64,000 nucleotides of DNA from Bacteroidia bacterium. GTDB lineage: Bacteria; Bacteroidota; Bacteroidia; CAIKAF01. Shown here in pieces: positions 34,986 to 43,375 of this stretch; within the stretch, counting starts at the first letter, position 1; each line of letters opens with the position of its first letter. The stretch spans positions 1 to 64,000 of the forward strand of contig JACVCJ010000013.1 of the NCBI GenBank assembly GCA_016742095.1. Reading direction: 5' to 3'. The notes under the pieces were generated by a model. The model searched no databases and was not told the origin of the DNA. It saw only the letters and a list, made by a program, of their open reading frames with translations. The translations under genes were made by a program, and so were the position numbers.

Positions 34986-35552
34986 ATGAAAGAACGTTGC
35001 GGATGGTGTGGAACGGATCCCCTGTACGTGGCTTACCACGACCAGGAATGGGGCGTGCCGGTAACGGACGACCACGGGCAGTTCGAATTCCTGGTGCTGG
35101 AAACCTTCCAGGCCGGGCTCAGCTGGATCACCGTGCTGCGCAAACGTGAATATTTCCGCGAGGCCTTCGACCATTTCGATGTGGAAAAAGTGGCCCGTTA
35201 CGACGAGCATAAGATCGCGTCCCTGATGCAGAATGAACGCATTATCCGCAACGGGGCCAAGATCCGCGCTACGGTTACCAATGCACAGGCGTTTATACGT
35301 ATACGCGATGAATTCGGCAGTTTCAGCAAATACATATGGGGTTTTACGGGTGGCAGCCCTATCCTGAACAAACACCGCTCCCTTTCCGATGTGCCGCCGG
35401 TATCCCCCGAGTCGGACGCGTTATCGAAAGACCTGAAGAAACGCGGCTTTAAATTTGTGGGCAGTACCGTAATGTATGCACACATGCAGGCTACGGGCAT
35501 GATCAACGATCACCTGGTGTCCTGCTTCCGCTATACGGAAGTTCAGGGCTGA
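34986..35552 (+). CDS. tag: DNA-3-methyladenine glycosylase I
   Basis: Base-excision repair enzyme that removes 3-methyladenine from DNA. It has 188 residues, full length. The N-terminus CGWCGTDPLYVAYHDQEWG and the C-terminal NDHLVSCFR hold the Cys/His zinc-snap residues, and LETFQAGLSWITVLRKRE is the typical HhH-region stretch. The 3' end overlaps the convergent GNAT gene by 10 bp. Confidence 0.95.
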   Translation: MKERCGWCGTDPLYVAYHDQEWGVPVTDDHGQFEFLVLETFQAGLSWITVLRKREYFREAFDHFDVEKVARYDEHKIASLMQNERIIRNGAKIRATVTNAQAFIRIRDEFGSFSKYIWGFTGGSPILNKHRSLSDVPPVSPESDALSKDLKKRGFKFVGSTVMYAHMQATGMINDHLVSCFRYTEVQG

Positions 35553-36115
35553 GCCGCTTTTCTTTTTTCGTACGCTTCGCGGCTCTGTTCCAGCCAGTAT
35601 ATGGTTTCGTTATCTTCTTTGAAGGTACCTTTTTTCAGGAATCCCGCTTTTTCCAGCACCCGCTGCGACGCATAATTTTCCAGGTGCGTGCAGGCATACA
35701 GAACCTCCTGCTTCATTACGTCAAAACCATAGTCTGTAAGCGCCAGGGCGGCCTCCGTGGCATAGCCCGTTCCCCAGAACCTGCGCGCCAGGCGATATCC
35801 CAGGTCGTAAAAATCCCGGTGTCCGTTGCGTACTTCGGTATGAAATTTAAACCCTGCCCAGCCGATAAAAACGCTATCTTCCTTACGTACTGCCGCCCAG
35901 CGGGCAATGCCGAAATCTGTGTACTGCCGGCGGATCATCTGTATCACGGCCTGCATTTCTTCAAGGCTCTGCACGGGTCTGTTGCCCAGGTAACGGTGTA
36001 CTTCGGGGTCGGAATCCATCCGGAAGAGATCCGCTTCATCTCCGGGTACGATCTCCCGGAAAAGCAGGCGCGGCGATTCAAGCCGTATGAGATTCTGTGC
36101 GGGATCGTGCAGCAT
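35543..36115 (-). CDS. GNAT family N-acetyltransferase
   Basis: Acetyltransferase of 190 residues, of the RimJ/RimL-like branch. It opens with LIRLESPRLLFREIVPGD and has the acetyl-CoA loop region RLARRFWGTGYATEAALALTDYGF, then YACTHLENYASQRVLEKAGF. The ATG at 36115 is chosen because the family begins there; the longer frame to 36205 overlaps the glycosyltransferase gene. It overlaps that gene by 38 bp on the same strand, so it is read last in the RDD-VanW-GNAT run. The substrate is unknown. Confidence 0.87.
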   Translation of the reverse strand: MLHDPAQNLIRLESPRLLFREIVPGDEADLFRMDSDPEVHRYLGNRPVQSLEEMQAVIQMIRRQYTDFGIARWAAVRKEDSVFIGWAGFKFHTEVRNGHRDFYDLGYRLARRFWGTGYATEAALALTDYGFDVMKQEVLYACTHLENYASQRVLEKAGFLKKGTFKEDNETIYWLEQSREAYEKRKAAQP

Positions 36116-37859
36116 AGGTCTGTTGTATTTCAAGGTATTTTTCTTCCATGGCGGCGGCGCTGATCTTCGGAAGCACATACAGGCCTTCCTGCGGGGGAAT
36201 GCCACATGCCGCAGAGGCGATCACGGGAATGCCCGCTGCCAGGGCGCGCAGCAGTATACGGGGCTGATGTTCCACGTATGCGGGCAGCACCAGCAGCGCA
36301 ACATTTTCGAGCGAAAGCGGGGAATGCACTACATCGGTATCCTTCCAGAAACCGGGTCCTTCGGATGCATTGCCGCTAACGTGGATGCGGTGGCCGTACT
36401 TCTGTGCCCATTCGCGTACTTCGTAAGCGCCTTTGCGGGCCAGGGCCGCGGCCGGGAACAGTATTTTTCCGCCGGATGTGACCGTTTTTTTATCCGCCGG
36501 ACCTTGCATCCAGTCGCTGTACACGGTCTTTCCCGGGAAAAGAGCGGCTGTTTCCGCATGGGGCGTGAGCAGTTTACGGGCCTGCTGCAGGGCCTGGTAT
36601 TCATCGCGGGCAAAGGTTTCGTCCACCCGGAAGTCGGCGGCAGTACTGCTTTCGGGGTACAGCTGTGCCAGATCGTCGAGGCGTTGCTGCAACACATGCA
36701 GGGGCAGCCGGGTCATCAGCACATCGTAACTGCGGCCGGCCAGCACGCCGTATGGATAAAGAAAGGGCAGCAGATTCTGTGGAATGACGAGGTGGCGGAC
36801 CCCGACCGGTATACGTTTTGCCAGGCGCCGGGCTATCAGGCGGTCGTACTTCATCAGCAGGGAAGGAATGTTCCGGCCACGTTTTGCGGCATAACGTATA
36901 TGCATGGACCTGCGCAGTGCCAGGAAGGAAAAGTCAGAGGCTTTGCCGTTGCCGGTCTCCCAGCAGAGGCGGGCTATGCTAAAGCGCGAACGTTTCGTGA
37001 ACGGAAAAAACGTATAGTCATCCGGTTGAATATTTAATTTAGTATATTCATAAAATTCCGGCCATTTTTCATCACCGGCCCAGAGTGTTCTGCCGGGGTT
37101 CCCGGCCGTAGTGCCGTGTTTGTGGTGATTGCTGCACAGGGTGTTCCCGCAGGTCATACAGTCTTTGAGAAAGGCGGGACTTTCGGAGGCGAGATCCGTA
37201 TCTGCCGGTTGTCCGCCCCGGGTGCCACGCAGCTGTACGATCAGCTCCGTATCCGTCATTTGTATGTCTATACGAAAATTGTGTTCCGAACAGAAACGCA
37301 GGTCTATGTAATTCCATTTTACGGTAGCGTCGCGGTTTTGTTCGGCCAGGGAGCCTCTGACCACGCGGGAGTGGCGGTGCCGTTCCAGGATGTGGAAACC
37401 GGCTTTCAGCGCGGCGTCGTACAGGGCGTTCGACAACTGACAGAGTCCGCCGCCGGTAACGGGCACCAGGCATCCCTCGCGGATCTCTCTGCCCTGTACA
37501 TAGCCCTTGCGGCGGGTCGCTTTACCGATCTGCTTCCAGAAACTGAAGGTGCCGTTAGCGGGTACTTCCAGTCCCTGCAACTGTTTTATGGCTATACGAA
37601 GGTTCTGTACCTTGCCGGCCGTGAGTATAAAGTTGCCGGCATTGTCTTCTGTATTCCAGAGTGGACTGCGGGACTCGGCAATAAGTGGCAGCGGGGATTC
37701 CTGCGTAGATTGGGGGTATTTACGCAGCCCGCTGAACATATTCTGTCCCCGGCGCCGGGCAATGTGCAGCTGCACTTTACAGGCAAAGATAAAGCGCTGC
37801 AGGGGCGAATGTATTTCGGCTTTCTGTGTGTCGTTGAGCAGGGGTTCCATAGAGGGCAT
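36078..37859 (-). CDS. VanW domain fused to a glycosyltransferase-like domain
   Basis: Two-part protein of 593 residues. Residues ~70-220 are a VanW domain: NGTFSFWKQIG, KGYVQGREI, VTGGGLCQLSNALYDAAL and ERHRHS match the family, which is found in vancomycin-resistance and cell-wall proteins of unknown function. After a Cys/His-rich link (CMTCGNTLCSNHHKH at about 240-255) the C-terminal ~330 residues resemble a GT-B glycosyltransferase end, with LLRALAAGIPVIASAACGIP. No signal peptide or membrane segment is seen, so it is probably cytoplasmic. It starts 4 bp after the RDD gene and overlaps the GNAT gene, so the three form one unit. Confidence 0.7.
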   Translation of the reverse strand: MPSMEPLLNDTQKAEIHSPLQRFIFACKVQLHIARRRGQNMFSGLRKYPQSTQESPLPLIAESRSPLWNTEDNAGNFILTAGKVQNLRIAIKQLQGLEVPANGTFSFWKQIGKATRRKGYVQGREIREGCLVPVTGGGLCQLSNALYDAALKAGFHILERHRHSRVVRGSLAEQNRDATVKWNYIDLRFCSEHNFRIDIQMTDTELIVQLRGTRGGQPADTDLASESPAFLKDCMTCGNTLCSNHHKHGTTAGNPGRTLWAGDEKWPEFYEYTKLNIQPDDYTFFPFTKRSRFSIARLCWETGNGKASDFSFLALRRSMHIRYAAKRGRNIPSLLMKYDRLIARRLAKRIPVGVRHLVIPQNLLPFLYPYGVLAGRSYDVLMTRLPLHVLQQRLDDLAQLYPESSTAADFRVDETFARDEYQALQQARKLLTPHAETAALFPGKTVYSDWMQGPADKKTVTSGGKILFPAAALARKGAYEVREWAQKYGHRIHVSGNASEGPGFWKDTDVVHSPLSLENVALLVLPAYVEHQPRILLRALAAGIPVIASAACGIPPQEGLYVLPKISAAAMEEKYLEIQQTYAARSRTESHTA

Positions 37860-37863
37860 GTTC

Positions 37864-38349
37864 TCAGAATGTGGCTTCGGGCGGCAGGTTCAGACGGCGG
37901 TTCACGACCATGGTCTCGCTGAGTATATCGTGCCAGGCCAGGCGGCGGCGGTCGAACAATATCCAGATAAGGCCCAGGCCGAGCACGGCAAAGCTCACGA
38001 TCTTGTTCAGGTTACGCACCAGGGCCGTTTTCAGGGAGACCGGGTGCCCGTTGATATCGAGCACCTGGAGGCGCATGAGTTTTTTACCGAAGGTGGCGTG
38101 CAGGGAAGAGGCTTCCATAAGCGTACAGTACAGGATGTATAACAGGAACGAAAATGCCCGCAGTATCGTATGCCGCCACAGGTATTCGGTGTGCATTACG
38201 GGGTCCTCGCGGTTTTTCCAGGCCAGGTCGAACCCCGTGAAAAAATAGGCAAACCCGAAGCACAGCAGGTAAAGGGGAACTATATCAATAATAGCCGCCA
38301 ACAGCCTGCGTATGCGCCCTGCGGGAGTATGTAGGGGCCTGTTGTCCAT
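37864..38349 (-). CDS. RDD family membrane protein
   Basis: Integral membrane protein, 161 residues with about four hydrophobic segments. The RDD hallmark appears near the start (AGRIRRLLAAIIDIVPLYLL), with FGKKLMRLQVLD in the middle and RRRLAWHDILSETMVV at the end, a typical RDD ending. The role is unknown; some members act in ion transport. The ATG at 38349 is used; the frame starting with TTG at 38364 is less likely. First gene of a probable three-gene unit. Confidence 0.85.
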   Translation of the reverse strand: MDNRPLHTPAGRIRRLLAAIIDIVPLYLLCFGFAYFFTGFDLAWKNREDPVMHTEYLWRHTILRAFSFLLYILYCTLMEASSLHATFGKKLMRLQVLDINGHPVSLKTALVRNLNKIVSFAVLGLGLIWILFDRRRLAWHDILSETMVVNRRLNLPPEATF

Positions 38350-38448
38350 TGTATAAATATACAAAAAATGAGCAACATTAAAAAGGGCATGTGCAGACAG
38401 GCTCTGAAGGTTATTCTCCGGAAGCAGAAATGGGCATTTCGTAAAAAT

Positions 38449-38721
38449 TCAGCGGCCCTTTTTATCCGTTTTGAGTGCTTTTCCCGGTTTTCTTTGTTCC
38501 TGTTCTTCTATTTTCCTTTGTCCCTTTAGGTATACATATCCTATAACACCGATAAATCCTCCTGCAAACGGGTTCAGTATAAGTTCGATTTCAGAAGGTT
38601 CATCCGCAAAACCGAGGATCCAGGTTAAAATATTCCCCAGGCTGAAAATAACAGCGGGGAGGATGATCATCAGGAATAACGAGGATTGAATAATTTTTTG
38701 AACTTTTCTGATCTCTTTCAT
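38449..38721 (-). CDS. Small two-helix membrane protein, unknown
   Basis: Not recognised. It has 90 residues with two membrane helices (about 13-37 and 50-66) separated by a short acidic loop, and a very basic/charged cytoplasmic tail (from KGQRKIEEQEQRK). Base composition is AT-richer than the flanks, like the three genes upstream of it, so it may belong to the same acquired islet. 39 bp separate it from the thioredoxin-like gene, whose stop lies just before. Confidence 0.6.
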   Translation of the reverse strand: MKEIRKVQKIIQSSLFLMIILPAVIFSLGNILTWILGFADEPSEIELILNPFAGGFIGVIGYVYLKGQRKIEEQEQRKPGKALKTDKKGR

Positions 38722-38760
38722 AGAAGCGTAAAGTGATTTCTCTTTGCCATGATTACATTA

Positions 38761-40020
38761 CTACTTTTTAATCTTTAGTTTTTTCGTAAGCTGCTCATAT
38801 ACCCGATTTGCGAGATAATCTCCTTTTAAGTCCCTTCCTTTAATTTCTTTATAGGTTTGTTTGGCAGCTTCTTTATCACCTAACATAAACAGAATAGCGC
38901 TTTTCATGACATAGGCCTGGGATACCGGACTAAGCGAAATAGCCTGATTTATATACTTTAATCTGCGGGTTAATCGTTCTTCTTCCATACGAGTGTCAAG
39001 GTTCATAACAGCAGATAATATGAACAAAGCCTGGTAATTATTTTTCAATTTGTCAAAAAATTCATTTTCAAGACTTTCATAAGCTGCCATATCCTTCCGA
39101 AAGTAGTACTGGTAGTCCCGTTCATTCTGCAGTGGTTCAAAATAGCTGAAAACAAGTCCCTTATATGTTTTCCCGTCTTCATTCGGAATACGGTAAATAT
39201 TATCACGCCAATGCGTGGCTATTACTGTTTTAGCTGCTGTATATGCCTTTTCATCCCTTTTTTTAAATGCTTCGCCCATTTGGTTACCTGCGATAAGATT
39301 TAATGTATAGGCAACTCTTGAAGAATCAAAAGAGGCATAAAGCAATTCCGGGTGTTTTATCATAAACTGATAAGAGGCCGACGGGAAATCTAAAACAGTT
39401 CTTTGATCGTATACGGCAAAATCCATAAAGAAGTGGATAAAAAGAGAATCTGTGTATGCTTCTTCAGGAAATGAATTGAAGCCTTTGATAATCGTTTCAG
39501 AATCCAGCGTATTGGCAATATCTAAATTACGTACATGCCATTCCATGAAGACATAGTCCTGTTCCTTCAGCTTAGCCTCTTCTCTTTGTTTCTTCAATGA
39601 TTTATCGGGAGATATGGCATATTGAAGCTGCCGCAAAAAATCTGTGGATTGCATAGGTCCGCAAATCCGATGCAATTGCTGTTTTTTACTGTCAATAATC
39701 ACAAAATCCGGTTGTGGCCCTACCTGGAACATTTTTTTTATTGCTATGCCTTCTTTTGATAAAGTATTGATCGAATAATTATGAAAATTAGTATTCAAAA
39801 ATGTTACTACGGCGGAATCGACTAATGCGGTCTGATCCATCTGTACGCAACCGGGGCAACCTTTAAAGTGGAAGTAAAGCATGGAGAAAGCCTTCTCAGA
39901 GGGAATACTGTCTTTTAACAGTACCTTTTCATCTTCAAATATTACGCTGAACTTCTGCTGCGCAAAACAGCAAAGTGCAGTGAATAAACAGGCGGATAAT
40001 AAACTAAAGCGGTACAACAT
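38761..40020 (-). CDS. Secreted thioredoxin-like protein with helical C-terminal part
   Basis: Exported protein of 419 residues with a signal peptide (LFTALCCFAQ). A thioredoxin-like region lies at about 30-135 with a CPGC motif (Cys55, Cys58) behind a strand (AFSMLYFHF) and a later Pro before a strand (QPDFVIIDS). The remaining ~270 residues look all-helical with spaced repeats and may be TPR-like. Its start overlaps the end of the cysteine-rich lipoprotein gene before it by 17 bp. It probably acts on disulfides of those lipoproteins; that is inference. Confidence 0.7.
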   Translation of the reverse strand: MLYRFSLLSACLFTALCCFAQQKFSVIFEDEKVLLKDSIPSEKAFSMLYFHFKGCPGCVQMDQTALVDSAVVTFLNTNFHNYSINTLSKEGIAIKKMFQVGPQPDFVIIDSKKQQLHRICGPMQSTDFLRQLQYAISPDKSLKKQREEAKLKEQDYVFMEWHVRNLDIANTLDSETIIKGFNSFPEEAYTDSLFIHFFMDFAVYDQRTVLDFPSASYQFMIKHPELLYASFDSSRVAYTLNLIAGNQMGEAFKKRDEKAYTAAKTVIATHWRDNIYRIPNEDGKTYKGLVFSYFEPLQNERDYQYYFRKDMAAYESLENEFFDKLKNNYQALFILSAVMNLDTRMEEERLTRRLKYINQAISLSPVSQAYVMKSAILFMLGDKEAAKQTYKEIKGRDLKGDYLANRVYEQLTKKLKIKK

Positions 40021-40591
40021 TTACAGATGGTGCTTTTATTAATAAACCGGGTCCTAAAGTTACGACCTTTTCTACAAAGGTTACTTCTGCCTCACAGAAC
40101 AGGCAGGCATCGTCTACATCGCACATTGCATGGAAGTTATTGTTTACAATATACCCGTACCCTTTACATTTACCTCCGAACATAGAAGCAAGTATTGTAC
40201 ATTTACACTTTATTCTTACCTGGGTGTGTCCACCGCTTCCTACCATTATGTTAACCGGGGATTCAGGGTTGTCTGCGGGAATGTAGTAGTATTGTTGATT
40301 TACGATTAGGTTAACAACCGTTTCTTCTCCATCTTTATCAAATGAGGTTATACTCTCATCCATTATTCTAAAGGAAACAGGTTCGTCATTAGCGACTTTA
40401 GGTTTGTTTTGCCATTTTATAGTTGTAGTTTCATCCTGTTGAATCACCTGCATAACAGTTACTGTCTCTGCATTTTTCCCAATAAACACTTCTGTTATTG
40501 TAGCCTTTTTTGCACTAAATGCAGTGTTGTCTGCTTCATTACAAGCTGGCAGCAGACAAGTAATAAACAATATATGAAGTACTTTTTTCAT
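40004..40591 (-). CDS. Cysteine-patterned lipoprotein B, unknown
   Basis: Not recognised. It has 195 residues with a lipobox (CLLPACNEA, Cys17). The C-terminal part shows CKC, a third Cys 10 residues on, KGYGYIVNN, then Cys, Cys and Cys. The same order (CxC, C, GYxY/NN, C, C, C) is found in the next gene upstream, so the two are likely distant paralogues with a shared disulfide-rich domain. The first half is strand-rich. It overlaps the thioredoxin-like gene by 17 bp. Confidence 0.65.
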   Translation of the reverse strand: MKKVLHILFITCLLPACNEADNTAFSAKKATITEVFIGKNAETVTVMQVIQQDETTTIKWQNKPKVANDEPVSFRIMDESITSFDKDGEETVVNLIVNQQYYYIPADNPESPVNIMVGSGGHTQVRIKCKCTILASMFGGKCKGYGYIVNNNFHAMCDVDDACLFCEAEVTFVEKVVTLGPGLLIKAPSVNVVPL

Positions 40592-40607
40592 GCTTCTTTA
40601 AGAATTG

Positions 40608-41180
40608 TTATTTGGCATAGATCACGGTGCTTCCTGCACTAATACTTAATTCTTCACGTGAAGAAACTTTGCATTTCTTTTTACACGTACCTTGTGTGCA
40701 GGTAACGGTTACGGAGCTATGTTCCGGGTTGTTGTAAGAATAACCAATGAGACAGGTCCCGGGCTCTTCAATACCGCGGCATAGACAAGACACAACAAAA
40801 ACAGTACCGGGGGAAAGAGCCACCGGGTTTGCGGGGGCTTGGGGCGTAATTACATAAACCTGTTTTAGAAATCGTACGCTGAGGTCACTCTGAGACGCAG
40901 AAGGCAGGATCTGATAGTCCTGCGGTTTCAGCAGTAATACGGTTTTTTCTTCTGTTGGTGCTCCTTCTCCTTCAAGAACTTCATGAGTATACGTTACTTC
41001 CGGTGTATACAAATCACTAAATGAAAAACGATATGCTTTTTCAGTAGCACTATCAAAGAATTCCACAATTTCGGACGACGTACTGCTTTTAGCCGTATTC
41101 ATTGCCTGTTTTACGTCTTCCTCCCGCTTGCACGATAATACCAGCAGCAGGACTACTGCACTAAGGATTGTTTTCTTCAT
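40608..41180 (-). CDS. Cysteine-patterned lipoprotein A, unknown
   Basis: Not recognised. It has 190 residues with a lipobox (LVLSCKREE, Cys17). After a strand-rich first half comes the cysteine pattern CLC, Cys after 8 residues, LIGYSYNN, Cys, Cys and Cys (ending CKKKCK), matching lipoprotein B. It is the first gene of the AT-rich three-gene unit; 16 bp separate it from gene B. A promoter of the TAnnTTTG class is not evident upstream. Confidence 0.65.
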   Translation of the reverse strand: MKKTILSAVVLLLVLSCKREEDVKQAMNTAKSSTSSEIVEFFDSATEKAYRFSFSDLYTPEVTYTHEVLEGEGAPTEEKTVLLLKPQDYQILPSASQSDLSVRFLKQVYVITPQAPANPVALSPGTVFVVSCLCRGIEEPGTCLIGYSYNNPEHSSVTVTCTQGTCKKKCKVSSREELSISAGSTVIYAK

Positions 41181-41465
41181 AGCTTTACGTTATTAGGGGT
41201 ATTTAGTTTCCGAAGAATGAGATAAACACAGTGTAAATATATACTTTTACTTCATAAATTTTAGTTTTTATTCTTTTTTAAGAAGTATTAATTGAAATTG
41301 GCGGCAAATAAGCAATAAGAAACAGAAGAAAAAAAGAGGAAAAACCCTGTTTTTTACGGGGACTTTTCCGGGCTGCAAAATAGAAAGGTGGCAGGTGAAA
41401 TACAGGCTGTTAGCGGCTCAGGATCAGTTTTTTGACCGATCTGCCGGGAGGATGAGAACCGTGGA
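41181..41465. other. AT-rich intergenic region
   Basis: No gene, repeat or clear promoter is seen here. It is very AT-rich near 41210-41340 and is the upstream region of the cysteine lipoprotein genes on one side and the tRNA-Ala terminator on the other. Confidence 0.5.
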
Positions 41466-41503
41466 AAATAAAAAAGCCGTTTCGTCGGTTCGACAAAACG
41501 GCT
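41466..41503 (-). terminator. Terminator of tRNA-Ala
   Basis: On the minus strand AGCCGTTTTGTCG, loop AACC, CGACGAAACGGCT-type stem with one mismatch, followed by a run of Ts (complement of 41470-41475). Begins 5 bases after the tRNA 3' end. Confidence 0.75.
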
Positions 41504-41507
41504 GTAG

Positions 41508-41581
<74 letters not shown>

Positions 41582-41767
41582 GTATAAAAAGGTCCTCTAT
41601 ATAACAGAGTATTTCAATACATGAAAGAACTTCGGGTCCGTTTGCGGCCGTATACCCCGGGGCACCGCGCCGAAACTTACAAAGCGTTGTTAATTTCTTA
41701 TTACGCCCTTCGATTTCGGGAGCACAAAAATACATTTTTTTGTAATCTGAAGAAAAATATTTTGAAT

Positions 41768-42646
41768 ATGATACTTCCCGAAGTACAAGATGCACTGGAA
41801 AACATGCTGCGTCAGAGCTTTGGCTCCGGCGCGGGAATTCTCAACATGGAAAAAAGAGGGGGCGGTTCCATCAACGAAGCCCTGGTTCTGCGCACAACCG
41901 TAGGTTCTTTTTTTGCAAAATGGAATAACCTGTCGGATAAACGCGGACTTTTCCGTGCCGAGAAAAAAGGACTCGAACTCCTCGGCTCCTGCCAGTGTAT
42001 ACGCGTACCCAAGGCATACGCTGCCTACGAAGAAGGCCCGCACGGATACCTGCTCATGGAACTGCTGGAGACCGGTGACCCTGAATTCGGCTTCTGGGAA
42101 GACTTCGGACAACAGATCGCAGCCCTGCACCGCCATACGAACGATACCTTCGGACTGGATGAAGATAATTACTGCGGCTCCCTGCGCCAGGTAAATACCC
42201 CGCATACCCGCTGGAGTACCTTTTTTATTGAGAACCGCCTGCAGCCCATGCTGAAACTGGCCGTGGACAATAACAAAGCCGATGCCGGCGTGGTAAAGAA
42301 AATGGAGAGCCTGTATACGAAACTCGATGAAATTTTCCCGGAGGAAAAACCGGCCCTCCTGCACGGCGACCTCTGGGGCGGTAACTTTATGTGCACCCTC
42401 TCCGGCGAAGCCGCCATCTACGACCCGGCCGTGTATTACGGTCACCGGGAAATGGACCTGGGTATGAGCCGCCTTTTCGGTGGTTTCGACCTGGAATTCT
42501 ACGAAGCGTACGACGAGGCCTATCCCCTGCAGCCGGGCTGGCAGAAACGCCTGGACATCTGCAATATTTACCCGCTGCTGGTACACGTGAACCTGTTCCC
42601 CGGTTCCTACATACAGTCGGTTAAAAATATTCTCTCGCGTTTTTAA
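41768..42646 (+). CDS. Fructosamine kinase family protein
   Basis: Small-molecule kinase of 292 residues that in related proteins phosphorylates ketoamines (protein or amino-acid glycation products) so they fall apart. Marks: GGGSINEALVLRTTVGSFFAK, YLLMELLETG (hinge), ALLHGDLWGGNF (catalytic loop with Asp) and IYDPAVYYGHREMDLGMS (metal-binding). The ATG at 41768 starts the family region; the frame from 41621 covers the tRNA promoter area and is unlikely. It converges with recO, overlapping it by 4 bp. Confidence 0.92.
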   Translation: MILPEVQDALENMLRQSFGSGAGILNMEKRGGGSINEALVLRTTVGSFFAKWNNLSDKRGLFRAEKKGLELLGSCQCIRVPKAYAAYEEGPHGYLLMELLETGDPEFGFWEDFGQQIAALHRHTNDTFGLDEDNYCGSLRQVNTPHTRWSTFFIENRLQPMLKLAVDNNKADAGVVKKMESLYTKLDEIFPEEKPALLHGDLWGGNFMCTLSGEAAIYDPAVYYGHREMDLGMSRLFGGFDLEFYEAYDEAYPLQPGWQKRLDICNIYPLLVHVNLFPGSYIQSVKNILSRF

Positions 42647-43371
42647 GCGCCCAGTACCACGCTCAGTATTTCGTGGCTCTGTACCCGGAACCCGGCATGG
42701 AAATGCAGCTGGAAGTACAGGATCAGCTTACGCAGCAGTTCGTTGCGTTCCTCGCGGGTATAGCCTTCGGGGCACTGGTCTTCGCTGAGCATATCGCCCA
42801 GCAGCCTTGCGCAGCGGCCCTGTACGAGCATTTCGGGCATGGCGGCGGCATAATGGATAAAACGGGCTTCCCCCAGGTGAAAACAGGGCTCTTCGCAAGG
42901 CATATCGCTCAGCATGCCGAAGCCTAAAAGCCGGGCCATGCGCAGCATAAAAAGCAGGGGCAGGGCAGGCGGCAGCTCTTCGCTGTGCTCCAGTTCCAGG
43001 ATGCTTTCTTTCAGAAAATCGTAGATCTCGGCATATTCCTGGTGATGGTCGTGCTTCAGTACCTCGTAACTTACTTCGGCATAGAACATAAGTATGGCCT
43101 GCCGGGCCGGACGTGCATAGGAACGGTACAGGGGTTCGGCAAAAGCGGCTGATTTTAGTATACTAATGGAATTGCCCTGTTTTTTTAGGCTGGCTTCGAT
43201 ATGCAGCAGGGCCAGGGGCGAAAAAACGGAAGCCGGGGTTTTGCTGGCCCGGCTTTGCACGCCGCGTGCCATGTAACTCTGTAAACCGCCCGGACTGAGT
43301 AGTTTTACAATAAGACTGTTGTCGCTGTACTTTACACTGTGAATAACGATGGCTTCGGTTGCCAGTTCCAT
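42643..43371 (-). CDS. recO: DNA repair protein RecO
   Basis: Recombination mediator that helps load RecA together with RecR. It has 242 residues. The N-terminal OB fold starts with ATEAIVIHSVKYSDNSLIVKL and the C-terminal helical domain has the long segments typical of RecO; CEEPC-like cysteines (MPCEEPCF) may bind zinc in part. It is 4 bp downstream of porZ and read after it. Confidence 0.93.
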   Translation of the reverse strand: MELATEAIVIHSVKYSDNSLIVKLLSPGGLQSYMARGVQSRASKTPASVFSPLALLHIEASLKKQGNSISILKSAAFAEPLYRSYARPARQAILMFYAEVSYEVLKHDHHQEYAEIYDFLKESILELEHSEELPPALPLLFMLRMARLLGFGMLSDMPCEEPCFHLGEARFIHYAAAMPEMLVQGRCARLLGDMLSEDQCPEGYTREERNELLRKLILYFQLHFHAGFRVQSHEILSVVLGA

Positions 43372-43375
43372 ACGG

